Part shown: piece after piece, positions 1-7,401 of the stretch
How the letters are laid out: each line of letters opens with the position of its first letter
Position numbering within the stretch: the first letter of the stretch is position 1
DNA from: an uncultured Fibrobacter sp.
Lineage (GTDB): Bacteria; Fibrobacterota; Fibrobacteria; Fibrobacterales; Fibrobacteraceae
Assembly (NCBI GenBank): GCA_946183925.1
Contig: CAMHDS010000019.1
Location: forward strand, 1-35,394
DNA: 35,394 nt
Direction of reading: 5' to 3'
The notes under the pieces: model-generated
Told to the model about the DNA's origin: nothing
Seen by the model: the letters and a program-made list of their open reading frames with translations, nothing else
The model's database searches: none
Made by a program: the position numbers and the translations under genes

Positions 1-835
1 CCTGCACGGAATTTTCGTCCAGACCATAAGGAGAAATTTCCCTATCGGCAAAAATCCTGAGGTAGTAGGCCAGCCCCTTGAGGGTCGTAGAATCCAGCAG
101 GGCACTGCGGTAACCTGCAGAAGTCTTCGTGATGAAATCTCCGCCAAAGCTCCAGATGAAGGGCGCCATGTGCTGCGGTCCGGTCCAGTCTCCCTTTCCA
201 GGCAAGGCGAAGGGCGCCACCTTGGTAGCACTATCGGAACCGCCAGCGGCGTTTTTCGCGAAAGCCCGCAGCACGCCTATAAATTCGGAGTAGGAATCCA
301 CCTCCTCTTTTTTCAGCGCAAGCTTTTTCCACATCTTCTCGTTGGCGTACAGGGCCCTCACGTCCACAAACCACGGGAAAGAATACACCAGGGAATCCTG
401 GGGCAAGCGGGCCGCCTTGAAACTCTCCTTGAAGAATCGTGTGGCCCCTACCTGTTCCAGGTAGGAGTCCAAAGGTTCAATCGCCCCGGACGAAGCAAAG
501 AAAGGAACCCAGGTAGAGCCCAACTGCAAAACGTCCGGACCATTGCCGTTCGCTGCCGCAGAATCTGCACTGTTCAGCGCCTTGGAAATTTCGGCAAAGG
601 CCTCGCCCCAATTCAGGAACCTGATGCTTACAGGGATTTTCGTTTCGCGCTGGAACCGTTTGACAATGCGTCCAAGCGCCCGCTGGGAACCGATACCGTT
701 GTCCATGACCCAAAGGGAAAGGGTATCGTCCGGAGGCGCCACCAGGGCAGGCTGCGATGCCAGAGAATGCACCGGAAAAAGGCACACCAGGGCAAGCGTC
801 AAGACGATAAAAACATTTTTTGCAAACCGGGTCAT
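1..835 (-). CDS. Extracellular solute-binding protein (family 1, sugar type), 3' end outside window
   Basis: The reading frame is open from an ATG at 835 to the window edge, giving about 278 residues, so the C-terminus is missing. Residues 1-27 look like a Sec signal peptide: a basic start, a hydrophobic stretch (FIVLTLALVCLF), then SLA before the likely cleavage site. The mature part resembles family 1 periplasmic binding proteins of ABC sugar importers, with an opening beta strand (LSLWVMDNG), the early helix RALGRIVKRFQRE, and GPDVLQLGSTWVPFFASSGAIEPL around residues 99-121. The start codon overlaps the aroA stop in an ATGA arrangement, so translation is probably coupled to aroA. The expected role is capture of a sugar or oligosaccharide, but the ligand cannot be read. 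No permease gene is visible; it could lie beyond the edge. Confidence 0.8.
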   Translation of the reverse strand, partial: MTRFAKNVFIVLTLALVCLFPVHSLASQPALVAPPDDTLSLWVMDNGIGSQRALGRIVKRFQRETKIPVSIRFLNWGEAFAEISKALNSADSAAANGNGPDVLQLGSTWVPFFASSGAIEPLDSYLEQVGATRFFKESFKAARLPQDSLVYSFPWFVDVRALYANEKMWKKLALKKEEVDSYSEFIGVLRAFAKNAAGGSDSATKVAPFALPGKGDWTGPQHMAPFIWSFGGDFITKTSAGYRSALLDSTTLKGLAYYLRIFADREISPYGLDENSVQ

Positions 836-2154
836 TTGGCGAACCGTTTGAAATCCTCGAAGAAACTCGGGTAGGTCTTGTTCACGCAAGCGGGGTCCAG
901 AATCTTGATGGACACACCACCCAAAGAAACAAGGCTAAAGCACATGGCCATGCGATGGTCGTTGTAAGTCTCGATGGCGGCACTTTGCAAATCTTTTGGC
1001 GGGGTCACCGTGATAGAGTCCATCGATTCGCGAACTTCGGCGCCTACCTTGCGGAGCTCTGCGGCCATGGCGGCAATGCGGTCCGTCTCCTTCACGCGCC
1101 AGCTGGCAATACCCGAAATGGTCATAGGACCGTCGGCAAAAAGCGCAAGTACGGCAAGAGTCATGGCAGCATCGGGAATTTCTACGGCGTTGAATTCGCC
1201 GAGACTCTTCAGCTTGCCCTTGGGGCCCGTGCATTCCACCCAGTCGGGGCCAAGCCTTACCTGCACGCCCATACGCTCCAGCACATGCACAAAGGCAAGG
1301 TCTCCCTGGATACTTTCGGAACCCATGCCCAAGACCTTGACGCTGCCTCCCGAGATGGCGGCGGCGGCCAGCGGGTAACTGGCAGAACTGGCGTCGCCCT
1401 CGACGGTGTAGTCCCCAGGGCTCTGGTAAACTCCCTTGGGCACGTAGAAATCGGAAAGCCCTTCGTGCTTGACCTCTATGCCGAAACATTTCATCACGTC
1501 CAGGGTCAAAAGCACGTAGGGCGCCGAAATCAATTCTCCCTCTACATGAATGTGCAAGGGTTCGTCGCAATAGGGCGCACAAATCAAGAGGGCCGTCAGG
1601 TACTGGCTAGAAATGTTTCCGCGCACAGAAACAGAACCGCCCTTAAGCCCGTCCGCCTTGATGCGGACCGGCGGGTAACCTTCCGTCTCCTCGTAGGCGA
1701 CATCCGCTCCAAGGCTCTGGAGGGCTTCCACCAAATCCAGGATGGGGCGTTCCCGCATGCGTTCTTCGCCCCGCAAGACAAATTCCCCGTGACCAAGGGT
1801 CAGGGCCGCCGTCAAGGACCGCATGGCCGTGCCCGCGTTTCCGAGGAACAGCTCCACGGGAGCACCCGACTGAGTCGCAGGTGCATCCACGGGGCCCGCG
1901 TTTCCGCAGACAACCGCCTCCGAAAAATCATCCGAAAACTCGATTTGCACGCCCAGTTTCTGCAGGGCCTCGCCCATGTAGCGGGTATCGTCGCTTTTCA
2001 GCAGGTTGTGCAACCTGGTTTTTCCGTTTGCCAGGGCCGAAATCAAAAAAGCGCGGTTCGTGATACTCTTGGAGCCCGGTAACTGGATAGTCCCCTCGAA
2101 GGACTTGAAAGCGGGCAACTGCTCAAAACTCTTGCGGAACTGAAAATCTTCCAT
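832..2154 (-). CDS. aroA: 3-phosphoshikimate 1-carboxyvinyltransferase (EPSP synthase)
   Basis: This 440-residue protein should catalyse the sixth step of the shikimate pathway, transferring enolpyruvyl from PEP to shikimate 3-phosphate in the cytoplasm. Family hallmarks are clear. LPGSKSITNRA (residues 25-35) carries the substrate-binding Lys-Ser and Arg. GNAGTAMR (105-112) is the PEP-binding glycine-rich loop, and RERP (134-137) follows. Further on are DASSASYPLAAAA, IPDAAMTLAVLALFADG, RVKETDRIAAMA with the catalytic Lys/Glu region, and the C-terminal TYNDHRMAM. The length is normal for the family. The ATG at 2154 lies 33 bp from the divergent thioesterase start, so the two genes share a short AT-rich promoter region. 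The stop overlaps the solute-binding protein start by 4 nt. Confidence 0.97.
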   Translation of the reverse strand: MEDFQFRKSFEQLPAFKSFEGTIQLPGSKSITNRAFLISALANGKTRLHNLLKSDDTRYMGEALQKLGVQIEFSDDFSEAVVCGNAGPVDAPATQSGAPVELFLGNAGTAMRSLTAALTLGHGEFVLRGEERMRERPILDLVEALQSLGADVAYEETEGYPPVRIKADGLKGGSVSVRGNISSQYLTALLICAPYCDEPLHIHVEGELISAPYVLLTLDVMKCFGIEVKHEGLSDFYVPKGVYQSPGDYTVEGDASSASYPLAAAAISGGSVKVLGMGSESIQGDLAFVHVLERMGVQVRLGPDWVECTGPKGKLKSLGEFNAVEIPDAAMTLAVLALFADGPMTISGIASWRVKETDRIAAMAAELRKVGAEVRESMDSITVTPPKDLQSAAIETYNDHRMAMCFSLVSLGGVSIKILDPACVNKTYPSFFEDFKRFAK

Positions 2155-2187
2155 ACGTAAAAATTATACATTTTTGAGACGGAGTCG

Positions 2188-3000
2188 ATGGAGCTCCACT
2201 CCGCAAAAGAGGCCGCAAAGGCAGCCCCTGCAAACCAGAGCCGCGAGGAACCTATGGAACCAGAAATCACTACCAAGGAATTCGAAGTCCGCTTTTCGGA
2301 TTGCGACCTCCACAGCCGACTGAAACTTTCCAACCTGTTCCTGTTCATGGAAGAAACCGCCATCGCCGACGCCGAAGCAAACGGTTTCGGCCTCTGGAAA
2401 ATGATGAAGGCGGGCTACACCACCGTCATCACCCGCATCAAGCTCCGGATTTTGCACGTTCCCCTGTGGGGCGAAAAAATTTCCATTTCCACCTGGGCCA
2501 AGGAATTCTACAAGGACAAGGTGTGCCTCAAAGACTATTCCATCTTGGATGCCCGGGGGAACGCCATCGCCCAGGCCACATCGTCGTGGCTCCTGGTGAA
2601 CCTCAAGACAGGCAAGTCCGAAAACCCGGCCAATAGCCCTTACCCCATCCCGCTGTTTCCGGGCAAGAATGCCCTGCCCGAGATGATGGACATTCTGGAC
2701 CCGAGTATCGACCCCGCCGTTGTGCAGCAGGAGACCGCCCACTACAGCGACCTGGACATGAACCAGCACGTGAACCACTGCCGATATGTAGATTGGGTCA
2801 CCGACGTGCTCAGCAAAGAAGAAATCAAGGACCGGGGCATCCGTTCCATACAAATGAACTACATCCAGCAGATTCCCCTAGGCGAAAAGGTGAACCTGGT
2901 GCGTTTCAAGAACACCAACCACCACGCCTATATCTTTGGCATGAACGCGGCCGACATGACCAGGTGCCATTTCCAGGCCCGCATCGGGTTCAGGGACTAA
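2188..3000 (+). CDS. Acyl-ACP thioesterase (FatA/FatB-like, double hotdog)
   Basis: The protein should hydrolyse acyl-acyl carrier protein to release free fatty acids in the cytoplasm. It has the two-hotdog layout of the plant/bacterial acyl-ACP thioesterase family. The first half begins FEVRFSDCDLHSRLKLSNLFLFMEE. The second half carries the catalytic Asn/His signature in SDLDMNQHVNHCRYVDWV, roughly residues 190-207. Two starts are possible. The ATG at 2188 follows a GGAG and sits just after a TATACAT-like -10. The in-frame ATG at 2254 has a better-placed GAGGA and would remove 22 atypical Ala/Lys-rich residues, leaving 248 aa, nearer the family norm. The outer start is given here, but 2254 may be the true one. 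The 3' end overlaps the convergent gene by 11 bp. Confidence 0.9.
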   Translation: MELHSAKEAAKAAPANQSREEPMEPEITTKEFEVRFSDCDLHSRLKLSNLFLFMEETAIADAEANGFGLWKMMKAGYTTVITRIKLRILHVPLWGEKISISTWAKEFYKDKVCLKDYSILDARGNAIAQATSSWLLVNLKTGKSENPANSPYPIPLFPGKNALPEMMDILDPSIDPAVVQQETAHYSDLDMNQHVNHCRYVDWVTDVLSKEEIKDRGIRSIQMNYIQQIPLGEKVNLVRFKNTNHHAYIFGMNAADMTRCHFQARIGFRD

Positions 3001-3904
3001 TCACGCCCATCCCCGGCCACAGTTCAAAGCAGGCGCTCCCGTCCTTATCCGTGCGGAAAAACCGCAGGGAATCGCCCAGCACGTATTTCAGTTTCTGCAC
3101 GACCTGTTCCGACGGGTGGCCGTAAGGGTTTGTTACCCCAACGCTTGCCACCGCATATTCCGGCGACACCTGCGCGAGGAACTGGAGACCGCTGCTTCCT
3201 GCAGAACCGTGATGCCCCACCTGCAACAAGTCCGCCGTTAGGGTTGGCGACAGCTCCAGCAGACCTCGCTCTCCCAGGCTGTCCAGGTCACCCGTCAAAA
3301 GAGCCGAAGCCTTGCCCCACTCCACCTGCAGCACGACACTCCCGTGATTTCCCGACACCACGTCATAGTCCGTAGGCCACAGCACCCGAATGTCCGGCAC
3401 CTCCCCGAAACCGGGAAACCCGTCACCAGATGAACCACCCGACGACTCAAATTGCAATGTGCGGCCCCGCAAAAGCGTATCCACCGGAATTCCCCGCTTG
3501 TGAGCTATATACAGCACGCTATCCCGCCATACGCCGCCTGCCGTATCGGGCCCTACGAAAAGATGTTTCACCCGAATGTCCTTTAGCTCCACAAACCCGC
3601 CTACATGGTCCCGATGGTTGTGGCTCAACACCACACACTCCAGTTCCTGGACTCCCCTGGCCCTGAGGCTGTCGGCCACTCCCGCCGAATCGGGCCCCGC
3701 GTCGTAGAGAGAGAAACGTCCATCATACTCCAGCAGTACCGCAAGTCCCTGCCCCACGTCCAGCACCGTCACACGCAGGGGGCGTTCTTCTTCCCCCGCC
3801 TCGCTCACCCAGGTGCAACCCACCGGCACAAAGCAGCACAGGGCTACAACAACGGCAACACATAAGGGCATCCTGGCCCAGACAACAAGCAAAAATCGAG
3901 CCAT
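2990..3904 (-). CDS. ComEC/Rec2-type metallo-beta-lactamase-fold lipoprotein
   Basis: This 304-residue protein has the MBL-fold hydrolase domain found at the C-terminus of ComEC, without the membrane channel. Visible motifs are LDVGQG (48-53), the metal-binding HNHRDH (95-100), TGDLD (204-208) and GHHGS (230-234), all typical of this subfamily. The N-terminus has a hydrophobic segment (LCVAVVVALCCFVPVGC), so Cys30 could be a lipidation site. Its -3 residue is Pro, so the lipobox is imperfect and a plain signal or anchor remains possible. The ATG at 3904 is supported by a strong AGGAGG six bases upstream. The predicted location is outside the cytoplasmic membrane, with possible nuclease or phosphodiesterase activity. 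The substrate is unknown and a role in DNA uptake is not shown. Confidence 0.85.
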   Translation of the reverse strand: MARFLLVVWARMPLCVAVVVALCCFVPVGCTWVSEAGEEERPLRVTVLDVGQGLAVLLEYDGRFSLYDAGPDSAGVADSLRARGVQELECVVLSHNHRDHVGGFVELKDIRVKHLFVGPDTAGGVWRDSVLYIAHKRGIPVDTLLRGRTLQFESSGGSSGDGFPGFGEVPDIRVLWPTDYDVVSGNHGSVVLQVEWGKASALLTGDLDSLGERGLLELSPTLTADLLQVGHHGSAGSSGLQFLAQVSPEYAVASVGVTNPYGHPSEQVVQKLKYVLGDSLRFFRTDKDGSACFELWPGMGVISP

Positions 3905-3932
3905 AAAACCTCCTAAAAAAAAGGCCCTTTAC

Positions 3933-3992
3933 CTTTATAGACGCTTTTTTCGCCCCAAAAAGGCCTTGATAAAAAAATTTTGCTATCTTTCC
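3933..3992. promoter_or_regulatory. Divergent promoter region with -10-like elements
   Basis: On the plus strand, CTATCTTTCC at 3983-3992 lies about 35 bp before the ATG at 4025 and looks like a -10 region. The same ten bases occur upstream of the decarboxylase operon (7208-7217, minus). On the minus strand, a TATAAA lies about 30 bp upstream of the MBL gene. No clear -35 boxes are visible. Confidence 0.4.
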
Positions 3993-4024
3993 ACCACAAT
4001 GGCGAACAAGCCTCTGGAGACACT

Positions 4025-4390
4025 ATGCAGTTACCCAAGTACAAAAAGAAAAAGCGCATCAAGCTGAAAATCTGCCAGGAACCCGGCTGCGGTCGTGAGT
4101 TCTGGGGCCACCCCATCGCCAAGTACTGCGAACTGCACCGCGACATCAAGCAGCGTCAGAAGCAGAAGAAGAGCATGGACAGCATCGAGTCCAAGAACAT
4201 CATCTTCCGCCACAATTATACGGAGTCCATGGACCTCACCTTCAAGTGCTGTCTGGAAGGCTGCGACGAAAAGTTCACCATCAAGGTGTTCCCCAAGCAG
4301 ACGGTTTACCCCCGCTTCTGCATGGAACACCGGAACGACTTCAAGCGGGAAAACTTCCTGCGCATCATGGCCAAAAAGGGCAACGACTAG
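4025..4390 (+). CDS. Small basic protein with two CCCH-like Cys/His modules, function unknown
   Basis: I do not recognise the family. The 121-residue product starts with a very basic stretch (KYKKKKRIKLK). It then carries two similar metal-ligand patterns: Cys17-x4-Cys22-x12-Cys35-x2-His38, and Cys75/Cys76 with Cys80-x18-Cys99-x2-His102. The shared layout (CxxPGC or CLEGC, then YC-x-LH or FC-x-EH) suggests a duplicated zinc-binding unit. The linker is charged and Gln/Lys-rich (residues 41-52). Nucleic-acid binding is a reasonable guess but is not demonstrated. The ATG at 4025 has GGAG upstream; a TTG at 3980 in the same frame lies inside the likely promoter and is rejected. A hairpin terminator follows 44 bp after the stop. 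Confidence 0.75.
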   Translation: MQLPKYKKKKRIKLKICQEPGCGREFWGHPIAKYCELHRDIKQRQKQKKSMDSIESKNIIFRHNYTESMDLTFKCCLEGCDEKFTIKVFPKQTVYPRFCMEHRNDFKRENFLRIMAKKGND

Positions 4391-4433
4391 CCGCTGGCCG
4401 CTAAAAACGGACCTTTCCCCTTAAAAATGGAAA

Positions 4434-4466
4434 CCACCCCTTGAAATTTGGGGTGGCTTTTTTATA
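4434..4466 (+). terminator. Rho-independent terminator
   Basis: CCACCCC (4434-4440) pairs with GGGGTGG (4450-4456) across a 9-nt loop and is followed by a T-rich run. It ends the transcript of the Cys/His protein just before tRNA-His. Confidence 0.8.
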
Positions 4467-4468
4467 TT
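4463..4468 (+). promoter_or_regulatory. -10 element of the tRNA-His promoter
   Basis: TATATT lies 15 bp before the tRNA 5' end, inside the T-rich tail of the preceding terminator. No convincing -35 is seen. Confidence 0.5.
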
Positions 4469-4483
4469 TGGGCTCACACTCAT

Positions 4484-4558
4484 GGTGGGTGTAGCTCAAT
4501 TGGTTAGAGTCCCAGATTGTGATTCTGGATGTTGTCGGTTCGAGTCCGGTCACCCACC
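4484..4558 (+). tRNA. tRNA-His (GTG anticodon)
   Basis: The acceptor strand GTGGGTG (4485-4491) pairs fully with CACCCAC (4551-4557). The anticodon stem CCAGA/TCTGG encloses loop TTGTGAT, with anticodon GTG at 4519-4521. The extra 5' G typical of tRNA-His is encoded at 4484, opposite C73 at 4558. The T arm is GGTTCGAGTCC. The 3' CCA is not encoded (CTT follows), so CCA must be added after transcription. Confidence 0.96.
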
Positions 4559-4562
4559 CTTC

Positions 4563-4590
4563 AAAATCCCGCGATTTCTCGCGGGATTTT
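4563..4590 (+). terminator. Terminator after tRNA-His
   Basis: A perfect 12-bp inverted repeat, AAAATCCCGCGA / TCGCGGGATTTT, has a 4-nt TTTC loop and starts 4 bp after the tRNA. The stem itself supplies the A and T tracts, so it could stop transcripts from either side. Confidence 0.85.
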
Positions 4591-4604
4591 CTGTTTCTGA
4601 CAAG

Positions 4605-4637
4605 TAAAAAAAGGAGCCTCCGAATGAGTCGGAGGCT
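4605..4637 (-). terminator. Terminator of the decarboxylase operon
   Basis: AGCCTCCGA / TCGGAGGCT (4615-4623 / 4629-4637) forms a 9-bp stem with a 5-nt loop. On the minus strand it is followed by CC and a run of seven T, about 70 bp past the oadB stop. Confidence 0.8.
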
Positions 4638-4658
4638 TTTCCTATTAGATGCGGGTTT

Positions 4659-4692
4659 GCGATTGCTTCAGGGCTTCGCCCTTCGCAATGAC
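4659..4692. repeat. Intergenic palindromic repeat (ATTGC...GCAAT type)
   Basis: An imperfect palindrome has outer arms ATTGC (4662-4666) and GCAAT (4685-4689) and a central AGGGC-TTC-GCCCT hairpin (4670-4682). It ends about 12 bp before the oadB stop and has no T-run. It resembles the dispersed REP-like repeats found in many genomes. Confidence 0.6.
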
Positions 4693-4703
4693 TACGCCCT
4701 AGG

Positions 4704-5864
4704 CTACGAAAGCCTACTAATCATATAACCGGCACAGACTGCGGTACCGATCACGCCGGCCACGTTCGGGCCCATGGCGTGCATCAGCAAGAAGTTCTGC
4801 GGGTCATACTTGGCACCTTCCACCTGAGACACGCGAGCAGCCATCGGCACGGCGGACACGCCAGCAGAACCGATGAGCGGGTTCACAGGGTTGTTGGGAG
4901 TGCACTTGTTCATGATCTTGGCAAGGAAGAGGCCTGCTGCGGTCGAGAAACCGAAGGCCACCACACCCATAGCGATAATCATGAGAGTCTGCGGACGGAG
5001 GAAGATGTCGGCAGACATCGTGAGGCCCACGGAAGTACCGAGGAAGATCGTCACGATGTTCATGAGTTCGTTGGAGGAGGTCTTCACCAAGCGTTCGACA
5101 ACGCCGGCTTCCTTGAAGATGTTACCAAGCATGAGCATGATGATAAGAGCAGAAGCATCGGGCACCACGAGGATGCACACGATCATCACCATCACGGCAA
5201 ACACGATGCGTTCGGCCTTGGACACCTTGCGCAGAGCCTTCATACGGATCTTGCGTTCCTTGTCGTTGGTCATGAGGCGCATAATAGGCGGCTGAATCAG
5301 CGGAACGAGGGCCATGTAAGTGTAAGCTGCCACGGCGATAGGTCCGATGAGGTGCTTTGCTAATTTGTTCGCAGTAAAGATGGAGGTCGGACCGTCGGCA
5401 CCGCCGATGATACCGATAGAGGCTGCTTCACCGAGAGTAAAGCCACCGAAAGCCACGGCGCAGAACATGGTCGCAAACACGCCGAACTGAGCGCCACCGC
5501 CGAGGAGCAGCGTACGCGGGTTAGCGATAAGCGGTCCGAAGTCCGTCATGGCACCCACGCCCAAGAAGATGATGGGCGGGAAGAGTTCCAGGTGGATACC
5601 CTGGCTGATGTAGTAATAGAGGCCGGCCGTCGGGGTAAACATACCTTCGATGCTCCAGCCGCCATCGTAGAATCCCGCGCTCGGGATGTTCACCGCCAGT
5701 GCGCCGAGGGAAATCGGCAAGAGCAGCAGCGGCTCGTACTTTTTGACAATCGCCAAGTACATCAGGACGAAACTCACGATCCACATAATCACCATAGGGC
5801 CGGTGACGTACGTGAATCCGGTGTCGCCTGCGAACTCAACGACCGAATTTAAGAGTGAACTCAT
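4704..5864 (-). CDS. oadB: Na+-translocating decarboxylase beta subunit
   Basis: This 386-residue polytopic membrane protein belongs to the OadB/GcdB/MmdB family. In that family the beta subunit releases CO2 from carboxybiotin and couples this to outward Na+ transport. The Na+-site signature GIIGGADGPTSIF (residues 151-163, Asp157) is intact, as are GVGAMTDFGPLIANP, the late NPLIGSAGVSAVPMAARVSQ and HAMGPNVAGVIGTAV. Length and the spread of hydrophobic segments are normal. It is the last gene of a three-gene operon, 13 bp after the biotin carrier. The carboxyltransferase alpha subunit is not in the window, so the substrate (oxaloacetate, methylmalonyl-CoA or other) cannot be assigned. Confidence 0.95.
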   Translation of the reverse strand: MSSLLNSVVEFAGDTGFTYVTGPMVIMWIVSFVLMYLAIVKKYEPLLLLPISLGALAVNIPSAGFYDGGWSIEGMFTPTAGLYYYISQGIHLELFPPIIFLGVGAMTDFGPLIANPRTLLLGGGAQFGVFATMFCAVAFGGFTLGEAASIGIIGGADGPTSIFTANKLAKHLIGPIAVAAYTYMALVPLIQPPIMRLMTNDKERKIRMKALRKVSKAERIVFAVMVMIVCILVVPDASALIIMLMLGNIFKEAGVVERLVKTSSNELMNIVTIFLGTSVGLTMSADIFLRPQTLMIIAMGVVAFGFSTAAGLFLAKIMNKCTPNNPVNPLIGSAGVSAVPMAARVSQVEGAKYDPQNFLLMHAMGPNVAGVIGTAVCAGYMISRLS

Positions 5865-5877
5865 TTAACTGTACCTC

Positions 5878-6240
5878 TTAGGCAATGGTCATGAGGGTCT
5901 GACCGTCAACAACGGTATCGGTTTCCTTGACGGCGATGGAGTTCACGGTACCGGCGCAAGGAGCCACCACCGGGTTTTCCATCTTGAGGGCTTCGATGAT
6001 AGCCACTTCCTGGTTGGCTTCAACCTTATCGCCAACCTTGACCTTCAGTTTGAACACGGAACCGGCCAGCGGGCACTTCACTTCGGTACCACCGGCAGCG
6101 GCAGGGGCTGCAGCAGGAGCAGCGGCAGCGGGGGCAGCGGCCACGGGAGCAGCAGGAGCTGCGGCAACGGCGGAATCAAGAACTTCTACTTCGACGTCGT
6201 AGGTCTTGCCTTCGAAACTGATACGGACTGTTTTCTTCAT
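5878..6240 (-). CDS. Biotin carboxyl carrier subunit of a Na+-pump decarboxylase
   Basis: This 120-residue protein carries the biotin that shuttles CO2 between the carboxyltransferase and the beta subunit. It has a short N-terminal strand region (KKTVRISFEGKTYDVEVEVLD), then an Ala/Pro-rich flexible linker (about residues 24-50), and a biotinyl domain at 53-120. Lys86 in EALKMENP is the biotinylation site. This matches the MmdC/GcdC-type gamma subunits in length and order. It sits between the membrane anchor and the beta subunit. The Ala-rich linker is encoded by GC-rich GCN-codon repeats, which may be prone to length change. Confidence 0.93.
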   Translation of the reverse strand: MKKTVRISFEGKTYDVEVEVLDSAVAAAPAAPVAAAPAAAAPAAAPAAAGGTEVKCPLAGSVFKLKVKVGDKVEANQEVAIIEALKMENPVVAPCAGTVNSIAVKETDTVVDGQTLMTIA

Positions 6241-6286
6241 TTTGATTTTTCCTGGCTTTAAGCCTGTTGAGTTTTAAAAGTTTGCC

Positions 6287-7156
6287 TTACTTGACAATCG
6301 TCCAAGCAGGGGAGTTAATGTTTCTGTAGGCGGTCACGCGGCAGGGCTGACCAATGGCCTGGGTCGCAGCGGCGGTCACCAGGGCAAGGAACTGATCGTT
6401 GGTCATGCCGGGGTGTTCTTCCAGGGCGGCCACGGCGGCAATGCCGAGGAAAGCCTGGAGCTGCTTGTTGGTGAAGCCCGGGTGGACGCTCTTCGCGTTC
6501 GGATCCCAGTCACAGTGGGCAGGGCCGATAGCGGCAGGAGCAGCGGCGGCAGCAGGAGTTGCCTTGACCGCAGGTGCCGGAGCCTTGACCTTGTTGAGAC
6601 CCAGCTTCGCCATAATGAAGTTCATGAGGTAGCAGAGCACCGTGAGGCCGATAATCACCACCATCACCACTATGAGGCCGGTGGCCTGGAATTCAACCAG
6701 GGAGCCGATGCCGAAGGTGTCGGATTCGCCCTTGCAGCCCTGTTCGGTGGAGTACTGGCCCTTGCAGTAGGTGGAACCCAGTTTTGCCTTCGCGATGGGG
6801 AGCACCTTGTGGCCAGCAGCGTTCTCGATAGAATCGCGGACATCGCGGGCAAGCACTGCCTGTTCGTAAGTCTTGTAAAGCACGGCGTGGTTGCCAGCAT
6901 GGGTTTCCACAATCTTGTAGACCATGGAATCGTCCATGTGGGGCATGGAGAGCTGTGCCTGCACCTGGGCTGCATCGGAAGCCTGCATCAGGGCGAGCTG
7001 TTCGTCGAACTTGCCCTTCACCTGTGCTACAGGTTCGCTTGCCACAAGCGCCGGTTGTTCAGCCGCTTCAACGGCTGCTGCGACTGCTGCATTCTGAGGT
7101 GCAGAATCCACAACCTGGGCCGAGGAATCAGCTGTGAGTTGTTCTGTTTCGTTCAT
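6287..7156 (-). CDS. OadG/MmdD-like membrane-anchor subunit with long N-terminal extension
   Basis: The 289-residue product has a single hydrophobic helix at about 158-181, an Ala/Pro-rich linker at 190-210, and a C-terminal alpha-helical segment. That segment contains GFTNKQLQAFLGIAAVAALEE and ends RVTAYRNINSPAWTIVK, the kind of tail seen in decarboxylase delta subunits. Position and linker support a role assembling the alpha subunit and biotin carrier onto the membrane. It is unusual that about 155 residues precede the membrane helix. They are acidic and Ala/Gln-rich and include two Cys in SKYCKG/QGCKG-like context (Cys131 and Cys141). Canonical OadG starts almost directly with its helix. 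By the usual topology this extension would face outward. It is the first gene of the operon, 46 bp before the carrier gene. Confidence 0.75.
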   Translation of the reverse strand: MNETEQLTADSSAQVVDSAPQNAAVAAAVEAAEQPALVASEPVAQVKGKFDEQLALMQASDAAQVQAQLSMPHMDDSMVYKIVETHAGNHAVLYKTYEQAVLARDVRDSIENAAGHKVLPIAKAKLGSTYCKGQYSTEQGCKGESDTFGIGSLVEFQATGLIVVMVVIIGLTVLCYLMNFIMAKLGLNKVKAPAPAVKATPAAAAAPAAIGPAHCDWDPNAKSVHPGFTNKQLQAFLGIAAVAALEEHPGMTNDQFLALVTAAATQAIGQPCRVTAYRNINSPAWTIVK

Positions 7157-7207
7157 ATTGGAATCTGTCCATTTAATTAAGTGAACTGTTAATAAAAATC
7201 AACGGGG

Positions 7208-7217
7208 GGAAAGATAG
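7208..7217 (-). promoter_or_regulatory. -10-like element of the decarboxylase operon
   Basis: Minus-strand CTATCTTTCC lies about 50 bp before the first ATG and is identical to the element at 3983-3992. A -35 box is not clear, because the region upstream is a repeat array. Confidence 0.4.
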
Positions 7218-7218
7218 T

Positions 7219-7255
7219 AATTAGGGGCCAGGGATTAGGGGTCTAGGATTAAGAA
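7219..7255 (+). repeat. Heptamer array A (TTAGG type)
   Basis: About five 7-bp units, for example TTAGGGG at 7221 and again at 7235, fill the area between the STAS gene and the decarboxylase operon. One unit is shifted by a base. The rest of the gap (7256-7401) shows no gene; only a weak TGAGCC/GGCTCA inverted repeat near the STAS stop is visible. Confidence 0.6.
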
Positions 7256-7401
7256 AATGACGGGAAGGACGTTCTTTTTCACGAAAGCCTGTGCTGACGG
7301 TTTGCGGTTCAAGCACCAAAACTGCCATTTTTTTCAAAAGATTTGGCACGACGAGATCCACTTCCACGAAATCCCAAAGGCGCACTGAGCCGCCCTAGGG
7401 C

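Noticed and set aside
820-2082. Long plus-strand open frame opposite aroA
   Set aside because: It is the antisense shadow of a complete EPSP synthase; its translation has no recognisable domains and is rich in His/Arg typical of reverse frames.
3980-4024. Upstream TTG start for the Cys/His protein
   Set aside because: The TTG overlaps the -10-like element; the ATG at 4025 has a ribosome site and starts at the conserved-looking basic segment.
7219-7255. TTAGGGG units as telomere-like repeats
   Set aside because: They are internal, short, and one of several unrelated heptamer families, so chromosome-end function is not supported.
7343-7362. TGGCAC half-site as a sigma54 promoter
   Set aside because: No GC at the required -12 spacing follows it.
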